Below, piece by piece: positions 16,007 to 19,429 of a DNA stretch of 19,429 nucleotides. The notes under the pieces were generated by a model. It was given only the letters and a program-made list of their open reading frames with translations. It was not told the DNA's origin and did not search any database. The translations under genes were made by a program, and so were the position numbers. The DNA is from Ignavibacteriaceae bacterium. GTDB taxonomy: Bacteria; Bacteroidota; Ignavibacteria; Ignavibacteriales; Ignavibacteriaceae. Where the stretch lies: the NCBI GenBank assembly GCA_022865965.1, contig JALHTS010000184.1, positions 1-19,429 on the forward strand. Direction: 5' to 3'. Numbering within the stretch: the first letter of the stretch is position 1; the number at the start of each line of letters is the position of its first letter.

Positions 16007-17575
16007 ATGAATAAGAAAAAATTGCTTTGGGTCGATGATGAAATAGAATTACTTAGATCGCATATTATTTTTCTCACTGAAAAAGGATATGATGTTGATA
16101 CCGCAACAAACGGTGAAGATGCCATTTCCATGGTTAAGGAGAAAAGTTATGACCTTCTCTTTCTTGATGAAATGATGGCAGGTATGGACGGACTTGAAAC
16201 TCTTGCCAAAATTAAGTCCTTCAATCCGAATATTCCTGTTGTGATGATTACCAAGTCCGAAGAAGAGTCTTTAATGAATGAAGCCATCGGCGGAAAGATC
16301 AGGGATTATCTTACTAAACCTGTAAATCCAAGCCAGGTTCTTCTCGTATGCAAAAAAATTCTTGAAGGAAAAAAAATCTCCAGTGAATATGTAGCTAAAG
16401 ATTATCTTCAGCATTTTAATGAAATATCCGGATCGTTAATGGGTGACCTTGATTATAATGATTGGATAAACATTTATCTCAAGCTTGTTAATTGGTCTAT
16501 TGAACTCGATCGTCATCCTGAAATGGGATTAAAACAAACCCTCTCAGATCAGTTTAAAGAAGCAAACAAAGAATTTTCAAGATTTGTTGAAAATAATTAC
16601 CGGCACTGGATTGCAAATCAATCTAGTAACGATGTTCCCACATTAACAACAGACATTGTTGATAAATATGTTCTAAAAAATATTAAAGATGAAAATACAT
16701 CGGTGTTTTTCTTTGTGCTTGATTGTCTTCGTATAGATCAATGGCTTATAATGGAAGAACATCTTCGTGAATATTTCACAATTGAAAAAGATTATTACTA
16801 TTCCATACTTCCGACTGCAACCCCTTATGCACGAAACTCTTTGTTCAGCGGATTGTATCCTGCTGAAATTGAAAAGTATTATCCTGATCTCTGGCAGGGA
16901 AATGATGATGATGAAAAAAGCATGAACAAATATGAGAAGGAACTCCTTCAACTTCTTCTCGATAGGAAGAAAATAAAACTGCGTAATGACCTTAAGTATT
17001 TAAAGATAATTGATCCGGATGTCGGAAGAAACTTTGAACAGAATATTCATTCTTATAAATCAAATCATCTTTCTGCAATTGTAGTTAACTTTCTTGATAT
17101 GATTGCGCATGGCAGATCCGATTCAGAATTACTAAAAGAAATAGCTCCTGATGAAGCTGCTTACAGATCATTAACTAATAGCTGGTTTACTCATTCATCT
17201 TTGCTTTCTACTTTTCGAACGCTTGCCGGCATGAAGAAAATAAAAATTATTGTTACAACTGATCACGGCAGCATAAGATCTTTAAGAGGCGCAAAAGTTC
17301 TTGGTGACCGTGAAGCTTCAACAAATCTCAGATTTAAGTATGGAAGAAATTTAAAGGTTGATGAGAAACATGCCATCTATATTAAAAATCCGATTGAATA
17401 TAAGCTGCCCAAACGGGGAGTTACAATAAATTATATAATTGCAAAAGAAGATTACTACTTTGTTTATCCCACTGATTATCATAAATATTTGTCGTACTAT
17501 AAAGATACATTTCAGCATGGTGGAATTTCGATGGAAGAAATGATCCTCCCGATAGTTACTATGGAGCCAAAGTAA
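16007..17575 (+). CDS. porX: PorX-like response regulator with PglZ domain
   Basis: A 522-residue protein, close to PorX of Porphyromonas gingivalis in length and architecture. The receiver domain covers about 4-122: acidic pocket Asp10/Asp11, phospho-acceptor Asp54 in LLFLDEMMAGMDG, Thr82 and Lys104 (LTKP). The C-terminal half is a PglZ domain of the alkaline phosphatase superfamily: FFFVLDCLRIDQW (about 232-244), PTATPYARN (269-277) with the candidate catalytic Thr, TTDHGS (about 418-423) and QHGG (503-506). PorX is known as the regulator paired with kinase PorY, acting on T9SS gene expression through SigP and having zinc-dependent phosphodiesterase activity on oligonucleotides. No DNA-binding domain is visible, as expected. 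It follows sprA by 179 bp and sits one base before tsaE, so the latter is probably coupled to it. Confidence 0.88.
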   Translation: MNKKKLLWVDDEIELLRSHIIFLTEKGYDVDTATNGEDAISMVKEKSYDLLFLDEMMAGMDGLETLAKIKSFNPNIPVVMITKSEEESLMNEAIGGKIRDYLTKPVNPSQVLLVCKKILEGKKISSEYVAKDYLQHFNEISGSLMGDLDYNDWINIYLKLVNWSIELDRHPEMGLKQTLSDQFKEANKEFSRFVENNYRHWIANQSSNDVPTLTTDIVDKYVLKNIKDENTSVFFFVLDCLRIDQWLIMEEHLREYFTIEKDYYYSILPTATPYARNSLFSGLYPAEIEKYYPDLWQGNDDDEKSMNKYEKELLQLLLDRKKIKLRNDLKYLKIIDPDVGRNFEQNIHSYKSNHLSAIVVNFLDMIAHGRSDSELLKEIAPDEAAYRSLTNSWFTHSSLLSTFRTLAGMKKIKIIVTTDHGSIRSLRGAKVLGDREASTNLRFKYGRNLKVDEKHAIYIKNPIEYKLPKRGVTINYIIAKEDYYFVYPTDYHKYLSYYKDTFQHGGISMEEMILPIVTMEPK

Positions 17576-17576
17576 A

Positions 17577-18002
17577 ATGGACTATCCTTTTTGCAGGGTA
17601 TGTGAGACTGAAGCAGATACAAAACAACTTGCTTCTGAATTTGCAAAAACATTGCTTGGTAATGAAGTTGTAGTGTTAAATGGAAATCTTGGTTCGGGTA
17701 AAACATTCTTCATTAAAAATGTTTGCGTTGAATTCGGCATTCATAACGTTGTCAGTCCTACATTTGCAATTGTAAATGAACACGATGGTAAATTTCACAT
17801 TAACCATTTTGATTTTTACAGAATAAATAGTGTACGCGAATTATATGATATAGGATTTGATGACTATCTTAATAATAGCTCCATTATATTTATTGAATGG
17901 GGAGAGCTTTTTTCGGATATTCTTCCAAAGAAACGCATAGAAGTAATTATCGAATTCGATAAGAAAAACAAAAGAATCTTTAAATTTTACAAATATGAAT
18001 AA
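17577..18002 (+). CDS. tsaE: TsaE, ATPase of tRNA t6A37 biosynthesis
   Basis: A 141-residue P-loop protein, normal length for TsaE. Walker A GNLGSGKT is at 36-43. SPTFAIVNEH (60-69), HFDFYRI (77-83) and FIEWGE (105-110) are the family's other conserved blocks. With TsaB and TsaD it drives turnover of the complex that places threonylcarbamoyl on A37 of ANN-decoding tRNAs, in the cytoplasm. Its ATG follows the porX stop after one base and its end overlaps tsaB by eight bases, a tightly packed arrangement. Confidence 0.93.
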   Translation: MDYPFCRVCETEADTKQLASEFAKTLLGNEVVVLNGNLGSGKTFFIKNVCVEFGIHNVVSPTFAIVNEHDGKFHINHFDFYRINSVRELYDIGFDDYLNNSSIIFIEWGELFSDILPKKRIEVIIEFDKKNKRIFKFYKYE

Positions 18003-18639
18003 ACCTTTACTTGCGATTGAAACTTCTGATAAGATTTGCGGAGCCTGCATCTATTTTGATGAGGAAAAGTATTTTTCATCAAAAGTGATTGCTAAACATT
18101 CTCACTCAGAAATGCTTTTCGAAGTTATTGAATCTGTAATTAATAATTCAGGGATTGATAAAACTGACATCGATTCAATTGCTGTTTCGGAAGGACCGGG
18201 GTCATTCACAGGGTTACGAATTGGAATGTCTGCAGCAAAAGGTTTAGCCTTCGGATTGTCTATTCCTATAGTCCCCGTACCGACATTTGAAGCTTTGGCT
18301 ATGCAATTAGCATCAATTTATGATGATGAAGAAATTGTCATAGCTAATAAAATCAATACAGAAGAAGTTTATTTTGCAAAGTTTCATATTAAAATGAATA
18401 GTTTTATATTTACAGAAGAATTAAAAATTTTGCAAAATTCTGAGTTGAAATTTCTGGATAAAAGCATTAAAAAGTTCGGCAGCGCTTTTAACCAAAATGC
18501 ATTAAATTCGCCCGAACCAGAGTTTATTGCTAAGTGGGCTGTAAGTTTCGGTGAGAATGTAAAGACAAACGATATAGATAATCTTGAACCTCATTACCTG
18601 AAAAATTTTATTGTTAAGGAGAAGAAGAATGATAAATAA
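17995..18639 (+). CDS. tsaB: TsaB, scaffold subunit of tRNA t6A37 synthesis
   Basis: A 214-residue ASKHA-fold protein. LLAIETSDKICGACI (5-19) and SEGPGSFTGLRIGMSAAKGLA (65-85) are the diagnostic segments. TsaB is the non-catalytic partner that binds TsaD and TsaE; like other TsaB proteins it lacks the metal-binding HxxxH of TsaD. The length is slightly below that of E. coli TsaB (231), a normal variation. It overlaps tsaE by eight bases and the following gene by 11, so all are probably translated from one message. Confidence 0.92.
   Translation: MNKPLLAIETSDKICGACIYFDEEKYFSSKVIAKHSHSEMLFEVIESVINNSGIDKTDIDSIAVSEGPGSFTGLRIGMSAAKGLAFGLSIPIVPVPTFEALAMQLASIYDDEEIVIANKINTEEVYFAKFHIKMNSFIFTEELKILQNSELKFLDKSIKKFGSAFNQNALNSPEPEFIAKWAVSFGENVKTNDIDNLEPHYLKNFIVKEKKNDK
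18616..18621 (+). promoter_or_regulatory. Ribosome binding site fixing the DUF1573 start
   Basis: AAGGAG, seven bases before ATG 18629 and lying within the end of tsaB. It rules in favour of 18629 over the in-frame TTG at 18611, which would add an Arg-rich segment before the signal peptide. Confidence 0.75.
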
Positions 18640-19345
18640 AATAATTGTTGGACTATTACTTTTCACTTCGTTTTCTGTGGCACAGCTAATAGGACCAAAA
18701 GCAGTTATTCAGCAAAATATTCACGATTTTGGCGATGTTAAACAGGGCGAATCAGTCACAACAATATTTATGATTTCAAACAGCGGCGGAGATATTTTAG
18801 AGATTAAAGACGTGCGTGCTACTTGCGGATGTACTGCTGCTAAACCCGATAAAAATAAGTTGGAACCTGGCGAATCAACTAAACTTGAAGTTACTTTTAA
18901 TTCAAAAGGAAGAAGAGGTCACCAGCAAAAACAAGTAAAAGTTAAAACCAATGATCCGGATAATCAGGAATTAATTTTAACAATAAAGTGTAATGTTGTA
19001 ATTCCGGAACAAACAAAATCAAAAACAGAAGGACCAAAAATTTATTTCGAAAACAGTCAGCATAATTTTGGTAAAGTGAAGGAAGGGCAAGTATATGAAC
19101 ATACTTTCCGGTTCACAAATACCGGAGCATCCACTCTTAACATTAAAGATGTAAAATCTTCCTGCGGATGTGCAGTTGCATCTGTCAGCTCTAAAGAATT
19201 GAAGCCGGGCGAATCTGCTACGCTTAAAGTTGAACTTGATACTGCAAAAAGAAAAGGGAAGATGAGCAGATCAATTACCGTTATGTCCAACGATCCCAAT
19301 GATCCCAATAAAATTTTAACATTATTTGCCGATATAGAAGGCTGA
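18629..19345 (+). CDS. Exported protein with two DUF1573 domains
   Basis: A 238-residue protein with a signal peptide (1-19, VGLLLFTSFSVAQ). It has two tandem DUF1573 repeats (about 25-125 and 137-235). Each reads HDFG or HNFG + KVK/DVKQGE, then N(S/T)G, then a CGC motif (66-68 and 179-181), then LxPGES and NDPxN. These are Ig-like, ASH-related beta-sandwich domains common in Bacteroidota and Planctomycetota. Their role is unknown; a binding or structural function outside the cytoplasm is inferred. The paired cysteines could form disulfides or bind metal. There is no type IX sorting tail and no lipobox. It overlaps tsaB by 11 bases. Confidence 0.85.
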   Translation: MINKIIVGLLLFTSFSVAQLIGPKAVIQQNIHDFGDVKQGESVTTIFMISNSGGDILEIKDVRATCGCTAAKPDKNKLEPGESTKLEVTFNSKGRRGHQQKQVKVKTNDPDNQELILTIKCNVVIPEQTKSKTEGPKIYFENSQHNFGKVKEGQVYEHTFRFTNTGASTLNIKDVKSSCGCAVASVSSKELKPGESATLKVELDTAKRKGKMSRSITVMSNDPNDPNKILTLFADIEG

Positions 19346-19355
19346 AAGAAAAATT

Positions 19356-19429
19356 ATGCCGTGGTTTAGAAGATCTAAAGACAATATTGCACCTGATACA
19401 CAGAAGAAGGAACTTCCTGATGGATTATG
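19356..19429 (+). CDS. accD: Acetyl-CoA carboxylase carboxyltransferase beta subunit, 5' end only
   Basis: The frame opens at ATG 19356 and runs off the window after about 24 codons. It reads MPWFRRSKDNI, then KKELPDGL, matching the AccD N-terminus that precedes its zinc finger (not reached here). AccD with AccA transfers carboxyl from biotin to acetyl-CoA, the first step of fatty-acid synthesis. It starts ten bases after the DUF1573 stop, so it may share that transcript. Identification rests on a short stretch. Confidence 0.75.
   Translation, partial: MPWFRRSKDNIAPDTQKKELPDGL

Overview
The window is low-GC, densely coded bacterial chromosome. It encodes SprA (the outer-membrane translocon of the type IX secretion system), a PorX-type response regulator, and a glycosidase carrying a C-terminal type IX sorting domain. 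Together these point to the Bacteroidota/Chlorobiota/Ignavibacteria group. I favour Ignavibacteria or a close relative, but that is inference from gene content and style, not from a search. I see no RNA genes, CRISPR array, phage genes or recognisable transposase.

Left end (1-1955). A possible seven-codon gene start runs off the left edge on the minus strand. Next come a secreted transglutaminase-like protein (minus) and a small GIY-YIG protein (minus). The GIY-YIG gene sits between two inverted copies of a 23-bp sequence that is itself palindromic, so the ~406-bp unit looks like a small mobile or repeat-associated cassette.

Envelope and carbohydrate block (2060-5085, plus). A multi-pass HGSNAT/NagX-like acetyltransferase is followed two bases later by a TTG-started, secreted GH3 beta-N-acetylhexosaminidase-like enzyme with a type IX sorting domain, and then by a Blc-like lipocalin.

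Squalene block (5177-8724, plus). hpnC, hpnD and hpnE are packed tightly (5-nt gap, then 1-nt overlap). They convert farnesyl diphosphate to squalene through presqualene diphosphate and hydroxysqualene. A DUF985 cupin-like gene overlaps the end of hpnE. No squalene-hopene cyclase is present in the window.

Type IX secretion and housekeeping block (8958-19429, plus). A 2289-residue SprA is followed by porX (receiver plus PglZ domain), tsaE, tsaB, a two-domain DUF1573 protein and the first codons of accD. From porX onward the genes are 1 to 10 nt apart or overlap, which suggests one transcription unit.

The strongest theme is type IX secretion: one cargo enzyme, the translocon and a putative regulator lie within 16 kb. 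I did not find a clearly undescribed system. The items most worth a second look are the repeat-bounded GIY-YIG cassette, the coupled acetyltransferase/hexosaminidase pair, and the puzzling start region of sprA, where a strong Shine-Dalgarno sequence has no usual start codon after it.
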